Shown: positions 16,861-24,223 of the stretch, piece after piece
How positions within the stretch are numbered: position 1 is the stretch's first letter
Layout: each line of letters opens with the position of its first letter
DNA from: Spirochaetota bacterium
Lineage (GTDB): Bacteria > Spirochaetota > JAGLSM01 > JAKPMW01
Reading direction: 5' to 3'
Assembly (NCBI GenBank): GCA_031283155.1
Contig: JAITCI010000010.1
Location: 1-40,562 of the forward strand
DNA length: 40,562 nt
The notes under the pieces: model-generated
What the model was told of the DNA's origin: nothing
The model's database searches: none
The model's input: only the letters and a program-made list of their open reading frames with translations
Made by a program: the position numbers and the translations under genes

Positions 16861-17555
16861 ACGACAGGCTCAGGAAGGCTGCGGAGCATTTCGGGCTTTC
16901 CTTCAAAAATGACGCATTGCTCGACGAGGCGCTCACCCACCGCTCCTACGCAAATGAGGCGGGGATCGATTTTGATAACGAAAAACTCGAATTTTTCGGG
17001 GACGCCGTCCTCGGTTTCCTGGCGGCGGAATACGTCTATAAGGAGTATCCGCGCAATGACGAAGGTCTGCTCTCGCGCTTAAAGAGCGCTGTGATCAGTG
17101 AGCGCAGCCTCGCGGAGGCGGCTCTCGCGCTGGATCTCGGCACCTATATCCGTTTTGGAAAGGGCGAGCAGGTCTCCGGCGGCGCGGAGCGCGTTTCAAA
17201 CCTCGCCAACGCATTCGAGGCGCTCCTGGGCGCGATTTATCTGGACGCCGGTATGGATCGCGCGAGGGATTTTATCCTGGAGCAGCTCCACGATGTTCTC
17301 GCGAGCGGGCTGGACGCGGAAAAACCATTCTCTCCACGCACGGAGCTTCAGGAGTATGTACAAAAAACCTGGCACAAATTTCCCGAGTACAGATGCGTTT
17401 CCCAAACGCAAACGAACAAAAATAACGAATTCCTTTTTGTGTACGAGGTACTCGTCAACGGCGAGATCTGGGGTAAAGGAGATGGACACTCCAAAAAGGA
17501 GGCTTGCCGGAATGCCGCGCACGACGCTCTTTCAAGACTGGATAATAATGAATAG
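16857..17555 (+). CDS. rnc: Ribonuclease III
   Basis: 232 residues: an N-terminal catalytic domain and a C-terminal double-stranded RNA-binding domain (from about 158, ELQEYVQKTWHKFPEY to KKEACRNAAHDAL). It cleaves structured RNA such as rRNA precursors. The signature EKLEFFGDAVLGF carries Glu45 and Asp49; Glu121 lies in NAFEALLGAIYLD. The position of the second Asp metal ligand (Asp114 of the E. coli enzyme) appears to be Asn118 here. The gene overlaps fabF by four bases; a fab-rnc neighbourhood is common in bacteria. Confidence 0.95.
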   Translation: MNDRLRKAAEHFGLSFKNDALLDEALTHRSYANEAGIDFDNEKLEFFGDAVLGFLAAEYVYKEYPRNDEGLLSRLKSAVISERSLAEAALALDLGTYIRFGKGEQVSGGAERVSNLANAFEALLGAIYLDAGMDRARDFILEQLHDVLASGLDAEKPFSPRTELQEYVQKTWHKFPEYRCVSQTQTNKNNEFLFVYEVLVNGEIWGKGDGHSKKEACRNAAHDALSRLDNNE

Positions 17556-17564
17556 CGGCGGATA

Positions 17565-17693
17565 TTATTGAGAGATGGCTTTTTCCCTTTCGGAGAGTTC
17601 CCGCGCCCTGTTGAACATTTCCTCCGCCTTCAGATACTCGCCCGCGCGCAGGAATTCCAGGCCCTCGTTTATAAAAAGCTCATGTTCACGCAT
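17565..17693 (-). CDS. 42-residue TPR-like small protein
   Basis: A short open frame starting at ATG 17693 with a good GAGGTG ribosome site. It encodes 42 residues beginning MREHELFINEGLEFL, with the spacing of a single tetratricopeptide unit (GLEFLRAGEYLKAEEMFNRA). It follows the lipoprotein gene on the same strand by 54 bases and ends ten bases beyond the end of rnc, with which it is convergent. A protein-interaction role is inferred; it might also be the remnant of a longer TPR protein. Confidence 0.6.
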   Translation of the reverse strand: MREHELFINEGLEFLRAGEYLKAEEMFNRARELSEREKAISQ

Positions 17694-17747
17694 ACCGCAC
17701 CTCGCCGATAGGAATATATTCCCTAGAATCGGTCAGGTACGGCAAAA

Positions 17748-18266
17748 TTATGAGCGCGGTTTTACGGGTTTCAGACTGATTTTGATTTTTTGTACGGTTG
17801 TCTCGCGCGCGCTTGTGATTTCATCCGCGCCCTCAAAATGCGTTTCCCGCCAATAGAGCCGCATACGCGAGGTCTCCTGCCAGGCAACGAGGGCGTTCTG
17901 CTGCTCGAAGAAGAGCATATTCTGGTAGGGCGTTCCCTGAATGGAGAGCGCCTGTTCCAGCGTGAACATATCCAGGGCGTGCGGATCCAGCCTGCCCCGG
18001 AGTTCTTTCTTCCGGCTCTCGTGCAGCACAGGCACAAGAAAGAGGTAGTTCCTTTCCCTCTTAAAGACATACTCCGCATCCTCGCCCAGTACCCCGCTCG
18101 AGAGTATCCATACCCCATCCAGGCAAATATCCTGGGCGTCGAGGACGACGGAAAGGCGGCAGCCGGGCGGCTCTTCCCGGGGAATGTCTTGCTGCGTGAT
18201 GCTTTGGGTTTTCGCGCAGGAAAACAGGAAAATCGCAAAAAAAATGGAAAAAACAAAAATTCGCAT
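17748..18266 (-). CDS. Small lipoprotein of unknown function
   Basis: 172 residues. Signal peptide MRIFVFSIFFAIFLFSC with the lipid-modified Cys at 17, then a short linker and a compact beta-rich domain (CRLSVVLDAQDICLDGVWILSS, YLFLVPVL, RMRLYWRET). I do not recognise the family. An upstream in-frame ATG at 18422 is rejected because that extension runs through repeat elements and the ATG at 18266 has a GAGGTGAT site and the signal peptide. It is divergent from der and followed by the small TPR-like gene. Confidence 0.75.
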   Translation of the reverse strand: MRIFVFSIFFAIFLFSCAKTQSITQQDIPREEPPGCRLSVVLDAQDICLDGVWILSSGVLGEDAEYVFKRERNYLFLVPVLHESRKKELRGRLDPHALDMFTLEQALSIQGTPYQNMLFFEQQNALVAWQETSRMRLYWRETHFEGADEITSARETTVQKIKISLKPVKPRS

Positions 18267-18289
18267 GATCACCTCAATATGAAGATAAT

Positions 18290-18344
18290 CCCTCGCAAGA
18301 GCGTACATCCTTGTACGCGCTCGGGACAGAACCTCCTGTTCTAG
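18290..18344 (+). repeat. Intergenic repeat, double-hairpin unit A1
   Basis: Framework CCCTCGCAA, hairpin one (18301-18307 pairing 18312-18318, loop TCCT), spacer CGGGACAG, hairpin two (18328-18332 pairing 18338-18342, loop CTCCT), then TAG. The same framework occurs inverted at 20846-20904 with different hairpin arms. It lies in the 242-base divergent gap before der, which contains no gene. Confidence 0.75.
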
Positions 18345-18387
18345 CAACCATCCTGAAAAATACGCATGGCTGCCTGTAAAAACACCC

Positions 18388-18455
18388 CGCGCAAGAGCGT
18401 ACCTCCGTGTACGCGTACCCACAGGGCATAAACGCGGGACAGTACATCCTTGTAC
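18388..18455 (+). repeat. Intergenic repeat, composite unit A2/A3
   Basis: It begins with GCAAGAGCGTACCTCCGTGT and a GCGTAC/GTACGC hairpin, continues with a 22-base block (18415-18436) found identically at 40449-40470, then GGGACAG and a GTACA/TGTAC hairpin with loop TCCT. It is a mosaic of modules seen elsewhere in the window. Confidence 0.7.
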
Positions 18456-18508
18456 AAGTGGATTTTCGATGATTGCCCTCCTGCACGGGCGCTGAGTAGC
18501 TTTTCACC

Positions 18509-19831
18509 ATGCGTGTCCCCGAGATTGTGATTCTTGGCCGCCCCAATGCGGGCAAATCGACTCTCTTTAACCGCTTAATAAGACGGCGCGACGCGGTTAT
18601 GCACAGCCAGCCGGGCGTCACCCGCGACCGCAAAACAGCGCGCTATGCTCTCGATGCAGACCGCACCGCGCGCCTGGTGGATACCGGCGGACTCTTTCCC
18701 GAATTTGAGGACGCCTTTTCCGCGAAGATCGAAAGACAGGCTCGTATTGCCCTTGACGCCGCCGATCTCGCGCTCTTTGTTGTGGACGCCTCCGCGATTT
18801 CGGGACTTGACCACGAGCTTGCCGCCCTGATCCGCAAGAGCAATACCCCCGTCATCCTGGTTGCGAACAAGATTGATCGCCTGCGCGCGGCATCGCTTCC
18901 GGGCGATGTCTACGAACTCGGGTTTGCCGAAATTGCGGCTGTCTCCGCCGAGCATGGCCTCCAGTGCGATGAGTTACGCGCCCATATAGCGGAACTGCTT
19001 GGCGGACATGAGGAGAGCGATCAGTCCGCAGAGCAGGCGGATATTTCCTTCGCGCTTATCGGACGCCCGAATGTGGGCAAGTCCTCGCTGATGAACGCAC
19101 TCCTCGCGCGCGAGCGCGCCATCACAAGTCCGGTTGCGGGCACGACGCGCGACTCCATCGACGACTATTTCAGTTATAACGATATTGTTTTTCGCGCCAT
19201 CGATACGGCGGGCTTGCGGCACAAGGCAAGGGTTCGGGACGATCTCGAATTTTACAGCACCGTGCGCGCCCACCGGAGCATCGAAGAGGCGGACGTTAAC
19301 GTGCTTTTGATCGAGGAAGAAAATCTTTTAACCGATCAGGATAAAAAGATCATCGATGCGGTTGCAGAGGCGGGGCGCGGGCTTGTTTTTGCCCTGAGTA
19401 AATGGGATCTTGCCGAAAATAAATCCTCAAAAAGGATTGCGGAAATAAAGGAGAAGATTCGTTTTCAGCTCCCGGAACTCTCCTGGGTGCCGCTCTGTAC
19501 CACATCGGCCAGGAATGCGCATGGCCTCAAAAACCTCCTCGATACGGTTATTACTGTGGCTGCGGGGCTGGACAAGAGCATTGAAACCGCGGAGCTGAAT
19601 CGTTTTGTTGAGCATGAACTCAGAACCAAAGCGCCCTCAAAGCGCGGACGGCAGCTTAAAATATATTACGCGGTACAAACGGGGAAAAAGCCTCCTGCCT
19701 TTACGTTTTTTGTGAATAACGCGCTCCTCTCGACGCCGCAGTATATCCAGTATATCCGCAATACCCTCCGGAAAATTTATGCTTTCACCGGAGTGCCGCT
19801 TGCTGTCACCCTGCGGGACAAGAAGGAATAA
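18509..19831 (+). CDS. der: Ribosome-associated GTPase Der (EngA)
   Basis: 440 residues with two tandem GTPase domains and a C-terminal KH-like domain, the unique Der layout, needed for 50S ribosome assembly. Domain one: GRPNAGKST (10-18), DTGG, NKID. Domain two: GRPNVGKSS near 186, DTAG, SKWD in place of the usual NKWD. The C-terminal part contains KIYYAVQTGKKPPAFTFFVN. The ATG has no clear ribosome site. Its stop overlaps the first base of the gpsA start (TAATG). Confidence 0.95.
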   Translation: MRVPEIVILGRPNAGKSTLFNRLIRRRDAVMHSQPGVTRDRKTARYALDADRTARLVDTGGLFPEFEDAFSAKIERQARIALDAADLALFVVDASAISGLDHELAALIRKSNTPVILVANKIDRLRAASLPGDVYELGFAEIAAVSAEHGLQCDELRAHIAELLGGHEESDQSAEQADISFALIGRPNVGKSSLMNALLARERAITSPVAGTTRDSIDDYFSYNDIVFRAIDTAGLRHKARVRDDLEFYSTVRAHRSIEEADVNVLLIEEENLLTDQDKKIIDAVAEAGRGLVFALSKWDLAENKSSKRIAEIKEKIRFQLPELSWVPLCTTSARNAHGLKNLLDTVITVAAGLDKSIETAELNRFVEHELRTKAPSKRGRQLKIYYAVQTGKKPPAFTFFVNNALLSTPQYIQYIRNTLRKIYAFTGVPLAVTLRDKKE

Positions 19832-20847
19832 TGGCAAGACGAATTCTCTCGCGTATGAAGGTTGCTATTCTGGGGGCGGGAAGCTGGGGTACAGCCCTGG
19901 GCGTCCTGTTCGCAAATATGCACGACGTTATGCTGTGGGAATTTAATGCGGAGTATGCCGCGAAATTTGAGCGCGAGCGGCGGAACCGGATATTCCTTCC
20001 GATGGCCGGATTTCCGGAAAATCTTCATGTCACCAACAACATTGAAGAGGCGATTGCCTCCGCCCGTATTGTGCTCTTTGCGATTCCGTCGCATTTTCTG
20101 CGAGGGGTTGTGCGCAAGGCCGCGCCATACATCAGCCATGATCAGCTTTTGGTGTCAGTCGTCAAGGGGATTGAAACGGACACCCTGCTGCGTATGTCCG
20201 AGGTTATTGAGAGCGAACTCACGTCCTGCCGGGGCGTGGTTGCCTTGAGCGGGCCGACGCATGCGGAAGAGGTGGCGCGCGGAATTCCGGCGGCCATAGT
20301 GGCGGCGGCAAAAAAAGCACGCGACGCGCGTCTGGTGCAGCATTATTTTATGACCCCGCGGTTCAGGATTTACTCAAATTCCGATCTGCTTGGGGTTGAA
20401 CTGGCGGCTGCCCTGAAAAATGTTATCGCGATAGCGGCCGGTATTGCGGATGGACTCAAATACGGGGATAATACCAAAGCGGCGCTGATGACGCGCGGGC
20501 TGGCGGAGATTCGCCGGTTGGGCGTAAAAATGGGCGCGCGGCAGGAAACCTTTTCCGGACTCTCCGGCATGGGGGATCTTGTGGTCACATGCACAAGCCG
20601 CTATAGCCGGAATCGCGGGGTTGGGATGCAGCTCGGGCAGGGGCGCAAACTGGACGACATCCTCAGGGATATGCAGCAGGTCGCGGAGGGGGTTGTCAAT
20701 ACAAAGAGCGCTCTTTTGCTTGGGAAAAAGTATCATGTCGAATTACCCATCGCGAGCGCGGTGGGAGCGGTTTTGTTTCATGGCCTTCGCCCGGCGGAGA
20801 TGGGCGATATGCTTATGACCCGCTCGGCAAAGCGGGAGTTTTACTAG
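19831..20847 (+). CDS. gpsA: Glycerol-3-phosphate dehydrogenase [NAD(P)+]
   Basis: 338 residues. It reduces dihydroxyacetone phosphate to sn-glycerol-3-phosphate, the backbone for phospholipids. The Rossmann motif GAGSWGTALG is at about 15-24; VVKGIE, LSGPTHAEEVARG and ALKNVIAIAAGIADGL mark the substrate-binding domain. The start at 19831 has an AAGGAA site and a one-base overlap with der; an internal ATG at 19855 has none. The TAG stop at 20845 falls at the edge of an intergenic repeat whose other copy also shows TAG at that place. Confidence 0.95.
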   Translation: MARRILSRMKVAILGAGSWGTALGVLFANMHDVMLWEFNAEYAAKFERERRNRIFLPMAGFPENLHVTNNIEEAIASARIVLFAIPSHFLRGVVRKAAPYISHDQLLVSVVKGIETDTLLRMSEVIESELTSCRGVVALSGPTHAEEVARGIPAAIVAAAKKARDARLVQHYFMTPRFRIYSNSDLLGVELAAALKNVIAIAAGIADGLKYGDNTKAALMTRGLAEIRRLGVKMGARQETFSGLSGMGDLVVTCTSRYSRNRGVGMQLGQGRKLDDILRDMQQVAEGVVNTKSALLLGKKYHVELPIASAVGAVLFHGLRPAEMGDMLMTRSAKREFY

Positions 20848-20904
20848 TACATGGATGTACTGTCCCGAGCAGCGGCATGGATGCCGCGTGTTTTTGCGAG
20901 GGGC
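20846..20904 (-). repeat. Intergenic repeat, double-hairpin unit B
   Basis: Inverted copy of the A1 framework. Hairpins are AGTACAT/ATGTACT (20846-20852 with 20855-20861) and GCGGCAT/ATGCCGC (20872-20878 with 20881-20887). The flanks CTCGGGACAG and CCCTCGCAA are conserved with A1 on the opposite strand, while both arms of each hairpin differ and still pair. Confidence 0.75.
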
Positions 20905-20926
20905 TAATTTTTTGGAAGAGGAAATA

Positions 20927-21379
20927 ATGGCAAGCGAGAATAAATTTGAAGAACATGACGCGCTCTCTTTCTCCATCGGCGAGGTCGCGAAAATGCTGGG
21001 AGTAGAGGCGCACACCATCCGCTTTTGGGAAAAAACATTTCGCATAGCAGTCCCGCGAAGCAATTCCAACAGACGGTGTTATACGCGAAGCGACGTTACT
21101 CTGCTCAAAAAGATACAGCGGCTTGTGCATAATGATGGTTTGAGCCTCCACAGCGCCTACCACCAGCTTATGGAAGAAGGGCATCTCCCGGATCTGCCCG
21201 CACCCGCGCAGGAGGAACTCTCCCTTCCTCCCAATCCCGGGAACGAATCAGCAGCGCCGGAGGTCTTGACGGCGGATGCGCAAAAACCGCGTGAAGAGAG
21301 CGCAGAAACCGAATCTCCTGAATGGATACGCAAAATACAGAAAGAACTGCGCAGTATCCTTGCTCTTCTGCGCGGCTAA
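20927..21379 (+). CDS. MerR-family transcriptional regulator
   Basis: 150 residues. The N-terminal winged helix-turn-helix is clear: FSIGEVAKMLGVEAHTIRFWEK followed by the RCYTRSDVTLLKKIQ wing. After about residue 85 the protein is rich in Pro, Glu and Ala and ends in a short helix (WIRKIQKELRSILALLRG). No Cys cluster for metal sensing is present, and no effector domain is recognised. The ATG at 20927 has a GGAAGAGGAA site; the longer frame from 20855 would run through the repeat. Its target is unknown; in other bacteria this MerR subgroup is often a constitutive housekeeping regulator. Confidence 0.85.
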   Translation: MASENKFEEHDALSFSIGEVAKMLGVEAHTIRFWEKTFRIAVPRSNSNRRCYTRSDVTLLKKIQRLVHNDGLSLHSAYHQLMEEGHLPDLPAPAQEELSLPPNPGNESAAPEVLTADAQKPREESAETESPEWIRKIQKELRSILALLRG

Positions 21380-21402
21380 TACGTTGTAAAATGTCATAGC
21401 GG

Positions 21403-21435
21403 ATTGCTTAGGGAAGTTTTACTTCCCTAAGCAAT
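21403..21435. repeat. Perfect 15-base inverted repeat between convergent genes
   Basis: 21403-21417 and 21421-21435 are exact reverse complements with a three-base loop TTT. It lies between the ends of the MerR gene and the greA-fusion gene. No adjacent T tract is present on either strand, so it is not a canonical terminator, although it may act as a bidirectional transcript end or RNA-stabilising hairpin. Confidence 0.85.
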
Positions 21436-21462
21436 GACGAAAATATTGCCAAGTGATACACC

Positions 21463-24180
21463 CTAGTCCAGCAGTACCCCGGCTGTCTCAATCGCGAGTA
21501 CACGGTAGCGCGTTTTTTTGCTGTCCAGCTGAAAGTCAAATTCATCGCTGATTTTGTGGAAGAGCATTGAGCGCCCGAGCGGGGATTTGTATGAAATGAT
21601 CCCGCTCTTGGGGTCGGATTCCCACTCGCCCAGAATAGTGAGTATCTCGCTTGCGTTGGCGTCAAGATTGAGCAGCGTCACGCGGCAGCCAAAGCCTATT
21701 TCATCCGTCACTATGTCGTGGGCGGCGACGATCCGTGCCTTCTTGAGTTCCTCATCAAGGTTGGACACGCGAGCCTTGAGCTGCTCCTGATGTTCGAGCG
21801 CGGCTTTATACTCGGCGTTCTCGGAAAGGTCTCCTTTTTCAACGGCAAGAGAAATGTCTTTGGAGTTCGCCGGGATTTCAACCTCAACAATATTTTTGTA
21901 CTCAGCCTGTTTTTGACTGTAGCCTGTCTGTGTAACAAGGAAAGGATGAATCTCGCGCGCGCTTTCGGTCTGTTTTTTTCCGCTGAGTTCCAGCCCCGGG
22001 TGTACTTCGCGCAGGCGGCTTGCAATCCTTAAAAATTCGGTTTCGTCCACAACGTCGGCTATAACCGGAAGTACGCCTACAATTTTAGCAACTGTCTCCC
22101 GTGACTCCTCTTCAATAAAACGCTCCAGCCCATTCTCCTTAAAGAGGATATCGTAGAGCGTGTTGTAGCGTCTGCGGTTTACGCCCACGTTGGATTTATT
22201 GTTGATGTCGCGGTTCACAATTGCGAGGATATCGAGCATCGCGCCGATCAGATCGGGCAGATTCAGCGAGAGCGCGTCTTCGCGTTTTTCGCGTTCGAAG
22301 TAAAGCTTGGCAAGCCAGACGACCCTGTCGATATTCTCGCGATAGTGCGTGATCACGGAACTGAAGCAGGCATACACCTCTTCGCCATAATCGCCCGCCA
22401 GAAGATCGTCCATCACGCGCACGTCATAAACCGCCGGCGGGAGGCGCAGGATGCGCATATATATGTCCTGCCAGTGCGCGTCGTTTTTTCGGATAATGCT
22501 GATAAGCTGCCGTCTGTTTTCAACGTCGATGAGCGAGGCGAGGGTATGCGCCGGGTCCTCAAGTCCGGAGTAGAAGAGTTTGATATCGGGTTCCGGTACG
22601 CCGCATGAGGCACCATGCGCGGTTATCTGTTTGATGCAGCGCGAGAGGAAAAGTACAGATTCAGCGGCTTCGTTATCATATTTTTGCGAGGCGGCCTTCT
22701 CCACAAAATAGGAGATCATGATTTGGAAGGTTGGGGTGGAAAAATCCGCCGCATGGGAGAGCAGGTCGGAGAAAATGGCGAGCTTTTTTGAAAATTCTTT
22801 TTCGCTCTCAAAACGCGCGAGCGAATCCTCTTCAAGCGTGATGGGCTTTTTACGCAAAAAATACACATTTTTTCTTTCCGGTGATGTTCCAAAGGCGGGG
22901 TTTGTTTTGAAAATTTTGCGATTGCGGTTCCACCATGCGGTCCAGGCGCTTTCGGTCATTGCCTTTGAGCGCACAATCTCCTGCTTCATGTCTTTCAGGA
23001 GCATCTCTTTCCCGAAGGAGGAGAGTACGAGTTTCAGAAAATCCTCAGGCGCTTCGTTCGCCATGTTTTTGAGTTCATCCGGTTTTTCACGCGACATCAG
23101 CCAGAGATGATCATTTTCAAGTTTGGCAAGCGATTTGCCCGCCATATCCAGATCCATGCGGTGATTTTTTTTATTGTCAAAATCGATAACGCAGATCTGT
23201 CCATCGTTGGACGTCACCCGCCCAATCCCCCAGGAGCGATGCGAAACCGCGTCGCCGGTATCGAAAGCGATATGGCGGTTAAAAGCGTCAAGGGCGTCCT
23301 GAATGGGTACGGCGGGGTGCTCAACTCCGGAGTTCAAAAGAGCGCTTTCAAGGCGCGAGTGCAAAGCGTATCTCTCCCTGAGAATGGCGATAAGCGCGTT
23401 CCGTGCTTCCCTGTGCTTTGGATGGTGGCTTATAACAATCTGCAGGATCGCGATGTTTATTTCCGCCTCGCGCGTACAGGGCGCAAGGAAGAGCGAGTAA
23501 TAATAGTCGCCGATCGCTTCCGCCGGGAGTTTGCGTTCTGTCAACTTGCTGTCGAGGGAAAAAAAGAAGTCAAGATCGCCGGGGATGAGTTCGACAAGTT
23601 TATTCCATATTTCGCGCATCTCATCGGGATCCCCGTGGAGTACAAGCCGCCTGAGCGTCAGTTTATAGTAGTAGATTGCGAGCGCCGGATTGCTCTCCTG
23701 ATAATGGAGCGCTATCTTTCGCGGGATATCGGCATTGTCATGATCAACCTTTACGAGGCGCTCCAGAACCTTCCAGAGATCTTCCTCGTTATTCATATTC
23801 TGGTACACGCTGACCAGCGCTTTCAGAGCCTTGCGGTTTTCCTCATAGCCCAGGATACGATCAGCGAGAAATTCCACTATCGACCATTTTTTATTGTCGC
23901 GGAAGAGTGTAATCGCTTTGGAGAGATAGTTGTTATCCAGCGCTTTAATCTCGTAGTTGATGATGCCAATTACGTATAAAGCGATGATGCTGTTTTGTGA
24001 ATGTTTGGTATGATCCAGGCAAAGATCGCGAAGTTCCCTGGCATGATCCTCCTTGATGGCGGTCTCGATGAGACCGTCGAGAGTAATGAAATTTTTGCGT
24101 GTATAGTTCTCAATGGTGGCGCGGGTCCATTTTTCCTCGTTGAGTAATTCCTGTATTTTTGCGATAACGTCTTGCGGCAT
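21463..24180 (-). CDS. greA: Giant GreA-type transcription elongation factor with long N-terminal helical region
   Basis: 905 residues against about 158 for ordinary GreA. The last 160 residues are GreA: coiled-coil tip motif KGDLSENAEYKAALEHQ (acidic tip at about 784-791) and a C-terminal FKBP-like domain with KSGIISYKSPLGRSM. GreA rescues backtracked RNA polymerase by stimulating transcript cleavage. Residues 1-300 are helical repeats; residues about 308-360 contain GDAVSHRSWGIGRV..., a small beta-barrel pattern like the RNA-polymerase-interacting CarD/TRCF or UvrD-Tudor module. Very long GreA proteins are known in Borrelia and Treponema. The ATG at 24180 has a GAAAGGAAGG site. It follows a TPR gene by 43 bases, probably in one operon. 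Confidence 0.88.
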   Translation of the reverse strand: MPQDVIAKIQELLNEEKWTRATIENYTRKNFITLDGLIETAIKEDHARELRDLCLDHTKHSQNSIIALYVIGIINYEIKALDNNYLSKAITLFRDNKKWSIVEFLADRILGYEENRKALKALVSVYQNMNNEEDLWKVLERLVKVDHDNADIPRKIALHYQESNPALAIYYYKLTLRRLVLHGDPDEMREIWNKLVELIPGDLDFFFSLDSKLTERKLPAEAIGDYYYSLFLAPCTREAEINIAILQIVISHHPKHREARNALIAILRERYALHSRLESALLNSGVEHPAVPIQDALDAFNRHIAFDTGDAVSHRSWGIGRVTSNDGQICVIDFDNKKNHRMDLDMAGKSLAKLENDHLWLMSREKPDELKNMANEAPEDFLKLVLSSFGKEMLLKDMKQEIVRSKAMTESAWTAWWNRNRKIFKTNPAFGTSPERKNVYFLRKKPITLEEDSLARFESEKEFSKKLAIFSDLLSHAADFSTPTFQIMISYFVEKAASQKYDNEAAESVLFLSRCIKQITAHGASCGVPEPDIKLFYSGLEDPAHTLASLIDVENRRQLISIIRKNDAHWQDIYMRILRLPPAVYDVRVMDDLLAGDYGEEVYACFSSVITHYRENIDRVVWLAKLYFEREKREDALSLNLPDLIGAMLDILAIVNRDINNKSNVGVNRRRYNTLYDILFKENGLERFIEEESRETVAKIVGVLPVIADVVDETEFLRIASRLREVHPGLELSGKKQTESAREIHPFLVTQTGYSQKQAEYKNIVEVEIPANSKDISLAVEKGDLSENAEYKAALEHQEQLKARVSNLDEELKKARIVAAHDIVTDEIGFGCRVTLLNLDANASEILTILGEWESDPKSGIISYKSPLGRSMLFHKISDEFDFQLDSKKTRYRVLAIETAGVLLD

Positions 24181-24223
24181 AGTAACCTTCCTTTCAGCAG
24201 AATACCCGGGAGCATCTTCATCT

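Noticed and set aside
18290-18455. Possible CRISPR array
   Set aside because: The repeated modules are few, palindromic and irregularly spaced, with no equal-length spacers and no cas genes.
23107-23979. A 290-residue open frame on the plus strand inside the greA region
   Set aside because: Antisense to the repeat region of the giant GreA; no start signal and no family resemblance.
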